A stretch of 64,000 nt of DNA, taken from contig NZ_JAHCLT010000002.1 of NCBI RefSeq assembly GCF_020005165.1, positions 372,001 through 436,000 on the forward strand, read 5' to 3'. A program made the translations under genes and the position numbers. Positions 9,904-17,800 of the stretch are shown piece by piece. A model generated the notes under the pieces. It did no database searches. It had not been told where the DNA came from and saw nothing but the letters and a program-made list of their open reading frames with translations. The DNA is from Kangiella taiwanensis. Lineage in GTDB: Bacteria; Pseudomonadota; Gammaproteobacteria; Enterobacterales; Kangiellaceae. Position 1 is the first letter of the stretch. The number at the start of each line of letters is the position of its first letter.

Positions 9904-10059
9904 TCAATGAAACCTAACTATCCATACAGTAACTCAGTATTCGACCTTGTCGACGCCCAGTGGTTCCACTTCTCCACGATCATTCAGTTCCGAATATGGC
10001 TAGTCTTATTGGCAAAAAGTGATAGCATGGGTTGTATATTCACTACCGTGGCACGCCCT

Positions 10060-11433
10060 ATGCAAACCTATCAAAAAGCAAGACTGGCCAGAGACTCCCG
10101 CTATGACGGTAAGTTCTTTGTCGCGGTAAAAACCACGAAAATCTACTGTCGTCCGATATGCCCTGCGAGCCCGCCCAAAGAAGAAAATGTGGTTTACTAT
10201 CAAAGCGCTGTGCAAGCTCAAGACGCAGGCTTTCGCCCTTGCCTTCGCTGTCGTCCAGAATCAGCACCTTTTTCGGCGGCATGGCTTGGCAATGAAGCGA
10301 TACTGACCAAAGCCATTCAAAGGATACAGTCAGGCGCCCTAAACCAGCAAACGGTCGAGCAGTTTAGTGAGTCTCTCGGGATCAGCGATCGTTATTTGCG
10401 AAAAATCTTTCAGCAACACTTAGGCATGTCGCCACAACATTACGCGAACCACCATCGCCTCATGTTAGCCAAGCAATTATTGCAACAAACTCAGCTTGCC
10501 GTTACCGATATCGCGCTGAGCGCGGGTTTTAATAGCGTCCGACGGTTTAACGACAGCTTTAAAAGTACAATGAAACTTTCTCCTAGTGAACTACGCAAGA
10601 AAACTCAAAACATCGACAAAACGATGGTGGATATCAAGTTGAGACTTTTCTATCGTCCGCCCTATAACTGGGCTCAAATTCAAGAGTTTCTGCAGTTGCG
10701 TGAGTTGCCGTTAATCGAGAAAGTTTCAAGTAACAGTTATAGCCGAACGTTCAGCATCAATCAGTCCTCTGGCTGGTTTAAAGCCACCCACCAGCCGAAA
10801 AAGCACAGCTTTGACGTTGAAATTTCTATCAGCGACTATGCAGACCTCATGGCGGCGGTTGCGCAAATCAAGAAAGTCTTGGATCTCGATAGCGACATCG
10901 AAACCATTGAGAAGCACCTCGCTCAAGATAAGAAGCTCAAACCTGTTCTGACCAAGGGGCTGCGCCTGCCAGCCTGTTGGAATACGTTTGAAGCAGGTAT
11001 TAAAGCAATCTTAGGCCAGCAGGTTTCAGTCAAAGCGGCTTACGGCCATACTCACAAACTTATCGAAGAACTGGGTAGTGACACAGCGCAAGGTCTAAAA
11101 CTATTTCCAACGCCACAACAGATTGCCGATGCCGACTTAAGTTTTCTTAGAATGCCTGGGCGACGCAAACAAACCCTAAAAGATTTTGCCGCTTGGTTTC
11201 AACAAAAAGAGCACAAAGAGCAAGATTTCGAACTGAGCGACATTCTATCCATAAATGGCATAGGCCCTTGGAGCTACGAGTACATAAAACTGCGAAGTGG
11301 CGAAGACCCGGATGCCTTCCCTGAGAAAGATCTGGGCGTGATCAAAGCGTTAGAAGCTCACCAAATTACAGATACCAGCAAGTGGAGCCCATGGCGCAGT
11401 TACGCCACGCTTCACTTGTGGAACAGTTTATAA
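10060..11433 (+). CDS. Ada-type methyl acceptor / AraC HTH / AlkA glycosylase fusion
   Basis: Alkylation-repair protein combining three modules. The N-terminal Ada zinc domain has Cys pairs in YCRPICP and PCLRC and takes methyl groups from phosphotriesters on its first Cys. An AraC-type HTH follows (QQTVEQFSESLGISDRYLRK onward), then AlkA_N and an HhH-GPD 3-methyladenine glycosylase with ILGQQVSVKAA and the catalytic Asp of FPEKDLGV. The frame is open back to 9880, but family members begin just before the ARDSRYDGKFF block, so the ATG at 10060 is preferred (457 aa). The ATG at 10027 is the next option. ogt follows at 14 bp. It probably self-activates in response to methylation damage. Confidence 0.88.
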   Translation: MQTYQKARLARDSRYDGKFFVAVKTTKIYCRPICPASPPKEENVVYYQSAVQAQDAGFRPCLRCRPESAPFSAAWLGNEAILTKAIQRIQSGALNQQTVEQFSESLGISDRYLRKIFQQHLGMSPQHYANHHRLMLAKQLLQQTQLAVTDIALSAGFNSVRRFNDSFKSTMKLSPSELRKKTQNIDKTMVDIKLRLFYRPPYNWAQIQEFLQLRELPLIEKVSSNSYSRTFSINQSSGWFKATHQPKKHSFDVEISISDYADLMAAVAQIKKVLDLDSDIETIEKHLAQDKKLKPVLTKGLRLPACWNTFEAGIKAILGQQVSVKAAYGHTHKLIEELGSDTAQGLKLFPTPQQIADADLSFLRMPGRRKQTLKDFAAWFQQKEHKEQDFELSDILSINGIGPWSYEYIKLRSGEDPDAFPEKDLGVIKALEAHQITDTSKWSPWRSYATLHLWNSL

Positions 11434-11447
11434 GGATCTTTTGAGTT

Positions 11448-11921
11448 ATGACTATCTTTTATCAACAAATGATATGCCCTTTTGGCACCGTCCATCTTTA
11501 TGCCACGGAGCATCACCTTAAGGCCTTGCTATTCGAACCGTGGCAGGCTGTCGCCAAAGACCAGCTGCATAACACAAGTAACCAAATACTCGAAGCGACA
11601 AAACAGCAATTAGAGGAATACTTTGAAGGACAACGAACGACGTTTGACTTACCCACTGAGTCTGATGGCACTGAATTCCAACAAAAGGTCTGGAAAACGT
11701 TGATGACCATACCGTTTGGTGAAACCTGGAATTACGGTCAGCTCGCAACAGCCATCGGCAACAAAAACGCTAGCCGAGCTGTTGGTGCTGCCAACGGAAA
11801 AAACCCGATATCCATCATCGTGCCCTGTCATCGCGTCATCGGTGCGAATGGAACACTCACAGGTTATGCTGGCGGGCTAAAAGCTAAAGAGTGGTTACTC
11901 AAACATGAAGGCGTGTTATAA
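11448..11921 (+). CDS. ogt: methylated-DNA--protein-cysteine methyltransferase
   Basis: Suicide repair enzyme that transfers O6-alkyl groups from guanine to its own cysteine. The active-site motif PCHRVIG lies in the C-terminal third, followed by [13 protein letters not shown], and [17 protein letters not shown] matches the conserved start of the DNA-binding domain. Length (157 aa) is usual for single-domain Ogt. An AAGGA-like Shine-Dalgarno precedes the ATG. It lies 14 bp behind the Ada-AlkA gene and is probably co-induced with it as an adaptive-response pair. Confidence 0.95.
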   Translation: MTIFYQQMICPFGTVHLYATEHHLKALLFEPWQAVAKDQLHNTSNQILEATKQQLEEYFEGQRTTFDLPTESDGTEFQQKVWKTLMTIPFGETWNYGQLATAIGNKNASRAVGAANGKNPISIIVPCHRVIGANGTLTGYAGGLKAKEWLLKHEGVL

Positions 11922-11950
11922 ATAAGAATCCAACAACTACAAGGTTATCC

Positions 11951-12333
11951 ATGGCACTTATCGTTGAAGCTACCGTATGGCTATTCGCCTTTGGACTTAT
12001 TCTATTTGAGATCTTAGTCCTCACAGCTAAACCTCAAGCTATCAGCTTCCTTAACGCTTTTGTCAAAACCCCATGGCATCACTTTCTAGAGCAAACCTTG
12101 AGACTGATTGTCGGGCCGCAATCGTAGTACAGGCACCAAACATGGCGTTTAGCGAATTCTTTGGCGTCTTCGGTTGGGTTATTATTATCACCTCGCTCAT
12201 GCTAGTCGGTTTGCCCTGGCGCTGGCACCGTACTTTTGCCCAAAAAGTGATTCCTACCGTCATTAAATTCATCCAACTTTACGGTATTTTGTGTCTCTTC
12301 TTGGGTATTTTCATCATTTACAGTCTCGTCTAG
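11951..12333 (+). pseudogene. small membrane protein gene split by a -1 frameshift
   Basis: Two overlapping frames read as one protein. From the ATG at 11951 (AAGG 6 nt upstream) the product is hydrophobic at 9-25 and stops at the TAG at 12125-12127. The second frame carries AIVVQAPNMAFSEFFGVFGW and two more membrane segments to 12333. Joining them at the GGG of 12113-12115, as if one G of a four-G tract had been lost, gives a smooth reading (LIVG then AAIVVQAP) and a protein of about 127 aa with three hydrophobic segments. It could be a true pseudogene, a sequencing error or, less likely, programmed slippage. Function unknown. Confidence 0.65.
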
Positions 12334-12363
12334 CACTTCTGTAACTACTTGATTCATATAAAG

Positions 12364-12386
12364 TGTCACCTTAATGTCAGGTGACA
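12364..12386. promoter_or_regulatory. 8-bp inverted repeat upstream of the XRE gene
   Basis: TGTCACCT and AGGTGACA are separated by 7 nt, about 130 nt before the XRE-2TM start and about 30 nt before its predicted -10. It may be an operator or a weak hairpin ending upstream transcription. It does not share sequence with the palindrome at 13127. Confidence 0.4.
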
Positions 12387-12412
12387 TCAGCGCTACTGTC
12401 CCCTTTATGACG

Positions 12413-12427
12413 TGGTATACTCATCGG
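12413..12427 (+). promoter_or_regulatory. extended -10 promoter with operator-like half-site
   Basis: TGG plus TATACT (12413-12421) is an extended -10 element with no good -35. Starting within it, ACTCATCGG (12419-12427) is identical to nine bases of the palindrome at 13127-13145. This suggests the same DNA-binding protein, plausibly the XRE product, acts at both promoters. That link is inference. Confidence 0.4.
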
Positions 12428-12514
12428 TGTATTTTGATAATACAGGCTCACTCGATAGCCACTACACAACAACGGCTTGAAGCTTAACTCAATACTGATA
12501 TTAGGATTGGAAAC

Positions 12515-13048
12515 ATGATTGTAAGAAAACTACGATTACGTAACGGATGGTCACAAGAACAACTCGCCGAAATGACCGGACTCAGCGTCCGCACCATTCA
12601 GCGTATTGAACGCGGCCAACCCGCCAGCCTAGAAAGTCAGAAAGCTCTCGCTGCTGTATTTGAAGTGGATATCGCCACGTTTCAACCTCCTGAGTTAAAA
12701 CACACTCAACCTCAGGAACAGCAAACCAAGGAGCCTGTTATGAACACAACTAACACTAACGAATCTACTGAATTAGAAAAACGCCCAGTCGAAGAAGTGA
12801 CTGATGAGGAGGCAGATGCCATGGAGTACGTCAAAGGCATCAAAGACTTCTATGGACATATCGTGTTTTACATCATCTTCACTGTAATATTTATTTTTAC
12901 AGGAAAAATTTCAGAGATGCTTATCCCATGGGGTGCTTGGACACTTGGCGTCATTATCCACGGCCTCCAAGCCTACGAAGTCATCAACATCTTCAACATC
13001 AACTGGGAAAAGAAAATGGTCGAAAAGCGCTTGAAGAAAAAGCTTTAG
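12515..13048 (+). CDS. XRE-family HTH regulator fused to a 2TM membrane domain
   Basis: Residues 1-55 are an XRE helix-turn-helix (LRLRNGWSQEQLAEMTGLSV, then RTIQRIERG). A polar linker covers about 56-105, and a 2TM domain follows with segments near 113-131 and 138-156 and a lysine-rich C-terminus. This is the known HTH plus 2TM architecture, a membrane-anchored DNA-binding protein. An internal AAGGAG at 12728-12733 sits exactly 6 nt before the in-frame ATG of Met76, stronger than the site before Met1, so a 102-aa version lacking the HTH may also be made. Downstream lies a palindromic operator and a structured micropeptide transcript that it may control (inference). Confidence 0.85.
   Translation: MIVRKLRLRNGWSQEQLAEMTGLSVRTIQRIERGQPASLESQKALAAVFEVDIATFQPPELKHTQPQEQQTKEPVMNTTNTNESTELEKRPVEEVTDEEADAMEYVKGIKDFYGHIVFYIIFTVIFIFTGKISEMLIPWGAWTLGVIIHGLQAYEVINIFNINWEKKMVEKRLKKKL
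12728..12742 (+). promoter_or_regulatory. internal ribosome binding site inside the XRE-2TM gene
   Basis: AAGGAG, a 6-nt spacer and an in-frame ATG (12740-12742, Met76) lie in the linker just before the 2TM domain. Translation from here would give the membrane domain alone. Confidence 0.5.
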
Positions 13049-13068
13049 TTTTAATTAACCCTAGTATT

Positions 13069-13090
13069 GGTTGGGCTTAACAGCCCAGCC
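13069..13090 (+). terminator. possible terminator hairpin after the XRE-2TM gene
   Basis: GGTTGGGCT and AGCCCAGCC form a 9-bp stem (one G-T pair) with a 4-nt loop. The tail is not a clean T run, so termination is uncertain. Confidence 0.4.
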
Positions 13091-13126
13091 TAAGCTTGTT
13101 TCTAGCAAAAATTATACTATAACCAC

Positions 13127-13145
13127 CAACTCATCGGATGAGTTG
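13127..13145. promoter_or_regulatory. 19-bp perfect palindromic operator overlapping a -35 box
   Basis: CAACTCATCGGATGAGTTG has 9-bp arms around a single central G. Its right end overlaps the first three bases of the -35 hexamer at 13143-13148, the classic position for a repressor. Nine of its bases recur at the predicted promoter of the XRE-2TM gene upstream. Confidence 0.7.
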
Positions 13146-13171
13146 ACACCCTAACAAATCTATACTATAAC
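13143..13171 (+). promoter_or_regulatory. near-consensus sigma70 promoter of the micropeptide unit
   Basis: A perfect TTGACA (13143-13148), a 17-nt spacer and TATAAC (13166-13171) place the start near 13178. The 11-mer TATACTATAAC that holds this -10 also occurs 48 bp upstream (13113-13123), perhaps a weaker tandem promoter. Confidence 0.75.
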
Positions 13172-13177
13172 AATATA

Positions 13178-13437
13178 TAAGCTTTCTCGAGCCCGCAGGA
13201 GCGGATACCCCGAGTAAGTCTAGAAGTACAATTAAAGCAATGGCTCGAATACTCAACCGTGTTGAACTCGAATACCTATGTTCCCTGATTGGTAAGATGC
13301 TTCGATGGTAACAATCTTACTGTTATCTAAACCGAAGAGTAGGAATTGCAAAACCTACTCTTCGCGTCGTTGGTCAGCGACGTAAAATTTAGGTTATTAC
13401 ACCTGAGCTGGCTTGGGTATTACACGGAGAACAAATC
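13178..13437 (+). ncRNA. structured leader or small RNA with serial hairpins
   Basis: This 260-nt stretch follows the strong promoter and contains no long frame. Hairpins seen in order are CCGC-AGGA-GCGG (13193-13204), whose GGA loop resembles a CsrA/RsmA site; TCAAC-CGT-GTTGA around 13251-13264; GTAAGAT with ATCTTAC (13292-13320); the perfect 11-bp stem CGAAGAGTAGG with CCTACTCTTCG (13333-13364); and CGTCG with CGACG immediately after. It leads into the 30-codon ORF at 13438 and a terminator. I do not recognise it as a known RNA family. It may be a regulatory 5' UTR or an independent small RNA. Confidence 0.55.
13240..13311 (+). CDS. possible 23-codon upstream ORF in the structured leader
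   Basis: ATG at 13240 opens a 23-codon frame (begins MARILNRVELEYL, ends GKMLRW) that stops inside the loop of the third hairpin (13292-13320). No clear Shine-Dalgarno precedes it, so translation is doubtful. It has no run of one amino acid, which argues against classical attenuation. It may be translationally coupled or act as a standby element, as the untranslated tisA frame does in the tisB mRNA. Confidence 0.3.
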   Translation: MARILNRVELEYLCSLIGKMLRW

Positions 13438-13530
13438 ATGTTCACCTTTAAGACCCAAAAAATAGAATTAACTATGGATATAGCGTCAATTTTAAAGTCC
13501 TTATCTCCCTTGGTAATCCTATTTATTTAA
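13438..13530 (+). CDS. 30-residue micropeptide with hydrophobic C-terminus
   Basis: ATG at 13438 has GGAGA exactly 7 nt upstream. The peptide starts MFTFKTQKIELT and ends in a hydrophobic stretch, DIASILKSLSPLVILFI, long enough to lie in or partly span a membrane. An alternative start at Met13 would give 18 residues but has no ribosome site. A terminator follows 4 nt after the stop. Promoter, operator, structured leader, small hydrophobic ORF and terminator together make a real gene likely. A type I toxin, a small membrane regulator or a signal peptide are all possible; no known family is recognised. Confidence 0.55.
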   Translation: MFTFKTQKIELTMDIASILKSLSPLVILFI

Positions 13531-13534
13531 AGAG

Positions 13535-13563
13535 TGGGCGACTCAGTCGCCCATATCTTTTAA
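13535..13563 (+). terminator. intrinsic terminator after the micropeptide
   Basis: TGGGCGA and TCGCCCA form a perfect 7-bp stem with a 5-nt loop, followed by TATCTTTT. The next gene starts about 40 nt later, so some readthrough into it is possible. Confidence 0.7.
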
Positions 13564-13603
13564 CAGCAAATTTCATTCCCCCAAAATGTACAGTGGAGGT
13601 AAC

Positions 13604-14275
13604 TTGCGCCCACACCACATCGCCTGGAGTGTTTGCTTAATCCCTATTATTGCAGCGCATGGGGCGTTTTTCCTTGGCTTATGGGAAGGTGTGGCTAGAG
13701 AATGCGTACCCTACTTTCAAGGTTGCACCTCAATAAGTCGAGCTGCTCGCGAAGGTAATGCCATCTTTATATTTCGCGGCCTGATTATGCCCACCGCCGC
13801 TTTACTCGTGCTTTTCTGGTATCTACAAAGTATCTGGTTAAAACAAATAACAGAAAAAAGACATCGGTCTATATTTATCCTAGGAAGTATCGGCGTATTG
13901 TTTTTAATCCTCTACGTCAATTTCCTCGGGACCGAAGGTGATTTTTACCAATTTATGCGCCGCTACGGTATCACTTTCTACTTCGCCCTCACCGTACTAG
14001 CGCAGATGCTCAGCATACGAAGCCTTGAAAAAGTCAAAAACTCGCTACATAGACGAACCAGACAATTCCTTAAAGCACAATTTATCCTAATGATTCTCTA
14101 CTGGTGCCTTGGCATCGCCAACGTCATCATCAAAGCCACCGGCGTCAGCTGGGCAGATCAAGCCGAAAACATTATCGAATGGCACTTCGCCCTATACATG
14201 TCGCTCTACTTTGGGTTAACAGCGATGATGTGGAAACGAAGTCACTTTAGTTGGCAGTTTAGAAATCGTAATTAA
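13604..14275 (+). CDS. multi-pass membrane protein, Frag1/DRAM/Sfk1-like
   Basis: About 223 aa with six predicted membrane segments: near 8-26, 52-71, 84-102, 118-136, 161-180 and 190-208. A conserved-looking periplasmic loop has CVPYFQGCTSISRAAREG before the second segment, the pattern seen in Frag1/DRAM/Sfk1-type proteins. The start is taken as the TTG at 13604 because GGAGG lies 4 nt upstream; the in-frame ATG at 13586 has no ribosome site. It lies directly after the micropeptide unit and may be transcribed with it by readthrough. Function unknown; family call moderate. Confidence 0.7.
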   Translation: MRPHHIAWSVCLIPIIAAHGAFFLGLWEGVARECVPYFQGCTSISRAAREGNAIFIFRGLIMPTAALLVLFWYLQSIWLKQITEKRHRSIFILGSIGVLFLILYVNFLGTEGDFYQFMRRYGITFYFALTVLAQMLSIRSLEKVKNSLHRRTRQFLKAQFILMILYWCLGIANVIIKATGVSWADQAENIIEWHFALYMSLYFGLTAMMWKRSHFSWQFRNRN

Positions 14276-14682
14276 TCAGAGGCACTTTTTTTAGCTTTTA
14301 CTTTTAACGCCAAATAACCAGCTAGTACAATAGATAGCGGGTATATCAAAGCCACCCCAAATGAACCAAAGCTATTATATTCAACCACATAATAAACAAT
14401 ATATATTAATATCAATGCAGCGCAGAAGACCTTAACATTATTTGCCAAATACCTAGCGAAAAAGTATGTGATGATAATAGTAGGAATCGCCTGTGCGGGG
14501 ATAATCGTCAAAACATCCCACAGATAAAAACCAAACTTAAGAAGCTCTTTCTTCCTAAACCACTCAAAATATCCCTCAGGAACAGCTACCGCTGCAGCAA
14601 TTCCAACCAAAGCGACAATAAGGTAGAACAAAACAAAAGAAGCAACACATGCTAAAAAACAGTCTTTAATACTAGTCTTCAA
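14272..14682 (-). CDS. hypothetical membrane protein (136 aa)
   Basis: Four hydrophobic segments can be seen, near 8-32, 52-76, 83-102 and 106-124, with a lysine-rich C-terminus (KVKAKKSASD). I do not recognise a family. It is convergent with the Frag1/DRAM-like gene and overlaps its stop by 4 nt, and it lies downstream of the repeat cluster following dnaE. It resembles a small integral membrane protein with no catalytic motif. Confidence 0.65.
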   Translation of the reverse strand: MKTSIKDCFLACVASFVLFYLIVALVGIAAAVAVPEGYFEWFRKKELLKFGFYLWDVLTIIPAQAIPTIIITYFFARYLANNVKVFCAALILIYIVYYVVEYNSFGSFGVALIYPLSIVLAGYLALKVKAKKSASD

Positions 14683-14772
14683 GCCTAAATCCCTATATTT
14701 ATAATATTCTAATAAGATACAACCCGCCTGATTATAAGAAAGATATAATCTAAATCAACATAACAACCCACA

Positions 14773-14864
14773 TAGCTAAAACTTCGCTAGAAGTTAGCTC
14801 CTGAATCTAGTTCAGGATAACAAGAGTGACAAAGACACTGGATACCGCGGTCTAGCCGCGGTAT
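14773..14864. repeat. three consecutive palindromes downstream of dnaE
   Basis: Three perfect or near-perfect palindromes stand in series: AACTTC-GCTA-GAAGTT (extended by AGCTAA/TTAGCT), CCTGAA-TCTAG-TTCAGG and ATACCGCGG-TCTAG-CCGCGGTAT. The last two share the TCTAG centre, and ATACCGCGG followed by GTATGACA resembles dispersed GGAT...ATGACA palindromes found in many genomes. They could also end dnaE transcription on the minus strand. Confidence 0.65.
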
Positions 14865-14877
14865 GACAGAAGAGAAA

Positions 14878-17800
14878 CTAATACTCCACTCTCGCCTCAA
14901 CACACCCCGGTATATGCTTCAAAGCAAACACGAGGGCATCCGCAGGCTGCACTGCCCACTCTGGCGCAAGTTTATAGTCTGCAGATAGCTTAGCTTGTTG
15001 ATATTGCAGATTAACCACCACTGGACAACTGCCGTCTTTATGTTGATTAAGCTTTTCATGCAGCTCAGTCATGGTGTCTGGACCAATAATGGTATCGGAG
15101 ACTGTAATCACGATTTTTTTGCAGTATTGCTCACGCGCCTGCTCAAAGGATAGGACGCTATTTGCACTAACGCTAGTACCGCCAGAGTAATCATCGTGGC
15201 GCGCTTCGCCATCAATCACCACAACGCTGTCTTTAGTTAATACGTCACGATAGCGTTCGAAGGTTTCGGCATAAACCGTGACATCACAACGTCCTGACTT
15301 ATCGTCGATGGTTAAAATGCCCATCTTATCGCCACGTTTCGTGGTCATGACACGCATACCAATAATCAATCCCGAAACTCTTGCCGTTCGACCTCGGCCT
15401 GTTGGTTGCAGATCACGAAGACGGGTCACGCTCATCTGTTGAATTTCGGGCACATAACGGTCAATCGGATGGCCCGTTAAGTATAAGCCAAGCGTATCTT
15501 TTTCACCTTGTAAAACCTGTTCATCAGTCCACGGTTTTACTCGGACATACTGATGTTGCTCACTGGCTGTAGTGGCAACAACACTACCAAATAAATCATC
15601 CTGACCGACTTCTTGGCTTTTATTAAACTGCTCGGCAGCTTTAATCGCTTCATCAAGCGACGCCATAAGAGTCGCACGGTTCGGGCCAAGCTGATCCAAG
15701 GCTCCAGCACGAATGAGTGATTCTAAAACACGACGGTTGGCTTTTTTCAGATCCACGCGACTACAGAAGTCGAATAGATCTTCATAAGGGCCATTAGCTT
15801 CGCGTTCAGTAACGATGCTTTCAATGGCCCCTTCACCGACACCTTTAATCGCGCCGATACCATAAACAATCCGACCGTCATCATCCACGGAGAAACGGTA
15901 CTGACCTTTATTTACATCTGGAGGCGTGATGGTAATGCCTTGCATTTCGGCATCTTCAACGTATGTCACGACCTTATCGGTGTTATCCATGTCCGACGAC
16001 ATAACCGCTGCCATGAACGATGCAGGATGATGCGTTTTTAGCCACGCAGTTTGGTAAGCAACTAAGGCATAAGCGGCAGAGTGCGATTTGTTAAAACCAT
16101 AACCCGCGAACTTTTCTACCAAGTCGAAGATTTTCATGGCTAAGTCGCCATCAACGCCATTCTTCTCAGCACCTTCTTTAAAGATGCTACGCTGCTTTTC
16201 CATCTCCTCGGCTTTTTTCTTACCCATTGCACGACGCAAAATATCCGCACCACCCAGCGAGTAGCCGGCAAGAACCTGTGCAATCTGCATGACCTGCTCT
16301 TGGTACAAAATAATACCGTAGGTTGGATCAAGAATGTCTTTGAGCCATTCGTGTTGATAGTCTGGGTGCGGGTAAGACACCTTATCTAGGCCATGCTTAC
16401 GGCGAATAAAGTCATCAACCATGCCTGACTGCAACGGCCCCGGGCGGAATAGCGCCACCAAGGCGATAATGTCTTCAAAACGGTTAGGTTTGAGGCGCTT
16501 GATCAGATCTTTCATGCCCCGCGACTCAAGCTGGAATACGGCAGTGGTATTAGCCACTTGAAGGAGCTTGAATACCTCCGGATCTTCTGTGTCGATTTTA
16601 GTGATATCGACAGGCTCTTCGCCTCTTTTCTTTAAAATACTATTAGTGGTTTCTAACGCCCAGTCGATGATGGTAAGCGTTCGCAAACCCAAGAAGTCAA
16701 ACTTTACAAGACCCGCACTTTCTACGTCATCTTTATCAAACTGTGTGACCACGTTAGCGCCAGTTTCGTCGCAGTAAAGCGGTGCGAACTCTTCTAGGTC
16801 GCCTGGTGCAATTACAACACCACCCGCGTGTTTACCCGCATTACGCGTCACACCTTCTAGCTTACGCGCTAAATCCCAGACTTCGCGGAAGTCTTCATCT
16901 TCTTCGTACAGACGAGGAAGTTCAGGCTCTTGCTCATACGCTTTTTCGAGCGTCATGCCGACTTCAAATGGAATCAGCTTGGCAATTTTATCGACAAAAC
17001 CATAGGGGTGACTTAAAACACGGCCAACATCACGTATTACCGCTTTGGCGGCCATGGTACCGAAAGTAATAATCTGCGACACACTGTTTCGGCCGTAACG
17101 CTCCGCAACGTAATCAATGACCCGATCACGGCCTTCCATACAGAAGTCAACGTCAAAGTCAGGCATCGAAACACGCTCAGGATTCAAAAATCTCTCAAAC
17201 AGCAGGTCAAACTCTAGCGGATCCAGATCGGTAATTTTCATGGCATAAGCCACTAACGAGCCCGCACCAGAACCACGACCTGGCCCTACTGGTACACCGT
17301 TATCCTTTGACCACTGGATAAAGTCACCAACGATCAAGAAGTAGCCAGGAAAGCCCATCGAGTTAATAACGTCTAACTCAATCTGTAAACGTTCATCATA
17401 CGGCTTGCGGATTTCTGCAAAGTTCTCAGCATTGCGATCGTACAGGTGGTCGAGCCGCTCTTCTAACCCTTCTTTCGATACTTGCTCAAAATACTGTTCG
17501 ATCGTCATTCCCTCTGGAATCGGGAACTCAGGTAGAAAGTATTCACCCAAGCGTAAATCCATATTACAGCGTTTAGCGATTTCAACAGTGTTTTCAATCG
17601 CTTCTGGAATATCGTCGAACAGCTCAATCATCTCTTCTTCAGATCGCAAGTACTGCTGCTCGGAGTAATCACGTGGACGTCTAGGGTCGGCCAGTACACG
17701 ACCTTGGTTGATACACACACGAGCTTCATGCGCGTCAAAGTCGTCTTTTGTTAAAAAGCGTACATCATTGGTCGCTACTACAGGCGTATTAGAGCCTTGT

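Noticed and set aside
9880-10059. N-terminal extension of the Ada-AlkA frame
   Set aside because: It overlaps the start of the divergent DUF1287 gene and adds 60 residues not seen in the family, whose members begin near the ATG at 10060.
13113-13171. Two TATACTATAAC copies as iterons of a replication origin
   Set aside because: Only two copies, 48 bp apart, and the second is the -10 of a good promoter. No DnaA boxes or rep gene are near.
13240-13311. Leader peptide of a classical attenuator
   Set aside because: The 23 codons have no run of a single amino acid, there is no ribosome site, and no biosynthetic gene follows.
16782-17069. Long antisense ORFs within dnaE and bamA
   Set aside because: They are frame shadows of strongly conserved genes, with no ribosome sites and no recognisable protein character.
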